NCBI GenBank assembly: GCA_965279705.1
Contig: OZ257257.1
Location: 2,976,001 to 3,040,000, forward strand
Length of the DNA stretch: 64,000 nucleotides
From: Stagnimonas sp965279705
GTDB taxonomy: Bacteria > Pseudomonadota > Gammaproteobacteria > Nevskiales > Nevskiaceae
Direction of reading: 5' to 3'
Positions 63,163-64,000 of the stretch are shown piece after piece (position 1 is the stretch's first letter; each line of letters opens with the position of its first letter). Made by a program: the position numbers and the translations under genes. Below the pieces are notes generated by a model, which saw only the letters and a list, made by a program, of their open reading frames with translations, did not search any database and was not told where the DNA came from.

Positions 63163-64000
63163 TTAGATGCCACGGTTGGTATTTGCAAAATAGGTTTTCA
63201 CACGGTCCGCATCGAGCTGCATCTGGCGCTTGAGCGCATCGAGCGAGGCAAAGTTTTGTTCCTCGCGCTCGAAGCGCAGGAAGTCGACATACATCTCGCG
63301 GCCGTAGAGATCGGGGTTGTCGGCAAACAGGTGCACTTCGAGCAGGCAGGGCGTGGTGCCCACAGCGGGCCGCACGCCGAGGCTGGCCACACCGGCGCAG
63401 CCGTCGAACAGGCCAGGCACGGTGGCGCGCACGGCGTAGACGCCAAAGGGCAGCGGCGGCAGGCGGCGCATGGGCAGGTTGGCGGTGGGCATGCCCAGTT
63501 CGCGCGCGAGCTTCTTGCCGTGGCACACGCGGCCGCTGATGCGGAAGCGACGACCGAGCAGGCGGCGCGCAGGTTCCAGCTCTGCCTTGGAGAGTGCCGC
63601 GCGCAGCGCGGTGGATGAGCAACGCACATCGTCGGTGATGAGCGTCGGCGCTTGCACCAGGCGATAGCCCGAGGTGGCGGCCTGCTGTTGCAGCAGCGAG
63701 AAGTCGCCCTTGCGCCCTGCGCCAAAACGAAAGTCATCGCCGATGACCAGCACCTTGGCACCGAGATCGCGCACGATCACATCGCTGATGAATGCTTCGG
63801 CCGAGCAGGCGGCGAGCCGTGCATCGAAGCGCGCGATGACGACGCGCTGCACGCCCTGGGCGGCGAGGGCGGCGAGCTTGTCGCGTAGGGTCAGCACCCG
63901 GCGCGGTGCCTGAGCTGGCGCAAAGTATTCGCGCGGGGTCGGCTCGAAGGTGAGTACCGTCGCGGGCAGGCCGGTTTCGGCACTGTGCTGGCGCAGCTGG
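63163..64000 (-). CDS. ribF: Bifunctional riboflavin kinase/FAD synthetase RibF (5' end outside window)
   Basis: 278 residues are inside the window; the N-terminus is cut by the window end. The FAD synthetase part shows ATVLTFEPTPREYFAP (typical TFEPxPxE motif), VIVRDLGAKVLVIGDDFRFG and GRKGDFSLLQQQAATSGYRL. The kinase part has GRRFRISGRVCHGKKLAREL, GMPTANLPMRRLPPLPFGVY and HLFADNPDLYGREMYVDFL. It phosphorylates riboflavin and adenylates FMN, supplying FMN/FAD to enzymes such as the FMN reductase encoded earlier. Directly precedes ileS. Confidence 0.96.
   Translation of the reverse strand, partial: QLRQHSAETGLPATVLTFEPTPREYFAPAQAPRRVLTLRDKLAALAAQGVQRVVIARFDARLAACSAEAFISDVIVRDLGAKVLVIGDDFRFGAGRKGDFSLLQQQAATSGYRLVQAPTLITDDVRCSSTALRAALSKAELEPARRLLGRRFRISGRVCHGKKLARELGMPTANLPMRRLPPLPFGVYAVRATVPGLFDGCAGVASLGVRPAVGTTPCLLEVHLFADNPDLYGREMYVDFLRFEREEQNFASLDALKRQMQLDADRVKTYFANTNRGI

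Noticed and set aside
63152..63622. Upstream extension of the ileS frame
   Set aside because: It lies wholly inside ribF on the same strand and reads as Arg/Ala-rich shadow; ileS starts at GTG 63151.

Overview
The window is a GC-rich, densely packed stretch of a gammaproteobacterial chromosome. The clues are the order ribF-ileS-lspA-ispH next to a fimT-pilV-pilW-pilX-pilY1-pilE operon (the Pseudomonas-type arrangement), an mrcB-lpoP pair, the long PstA/PstC permeases with an OprP-like porin, and rpsP-rimM-trmD-rplS. A Nevskiales/Solimonadaceae-like or other pseudomonad-related lineage is plausible, but the sequence alone does not fix the genus. I see no rRNA, tRNA, CRISPR array, insertion sequence or prophage, and no gene-free stretch longer than 300 bases.

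Layout. 1-8.7 kb: the end of phosphoglucomutase, an OmpA-family protein, an MpaB-type oxygenase divergent from a voltage-sensor-only membrane protein, htpG behind a sigma-32-like promoter, a small AT-richer unknown gene, the ribosomal operon rpsP-rimM-trmD-rplS and a PsiF-repeat secreted protein. 8.9-17.3 kb: gyrA, then mrcB-lpoP-dinG/yoaA-tsaB with overlapping reading frames. 17.4-27.7 kb: a complete phosphate regulon on the minus strand (phoB-phoR-pstS-porin-pstC-pstA-pstB-phoU) with four 11-bp Pho units before pstS. 27.8-33 kb: a FabH-like ketoacyl synthase, hydrolases, a flavin reductase and small unknown genes. 33-37.4 kb: modE and modABC, with a palindromic ModE-type site between modA and a divergent OprO/P-like porin gene. 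37.4-42.6 kb: the SUF iron-sulfur operon (regulator-sufB-sufC-sufD-sufS).

42.7-58.8 kb is the most unusual part. It holds two complete, divergently transcribed type IV minor-pilin operons with the same gene order (fimT-pilV-pilW-pilX-pilY1-pilE) and clearly different base composition, plus an orphan fimT/gspH gene. The two PilY1 adhesins differ in architecture. The plus-strand copy carries a 16-cysteine ladder (C-x3-C-x6 repeated) and a canonical DxDxDG calcium loop in its propeller. The minus-strand copy lacks both but has its own Cys-rich insert. This pair, probably two alternative pilus-tip complexes, is the best candidate for a little-described system.

58.8-64 kb: ispH, lspA, ileS and ribF (cut by the window end). 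ileS carries a low-GC patch in its 3' third.
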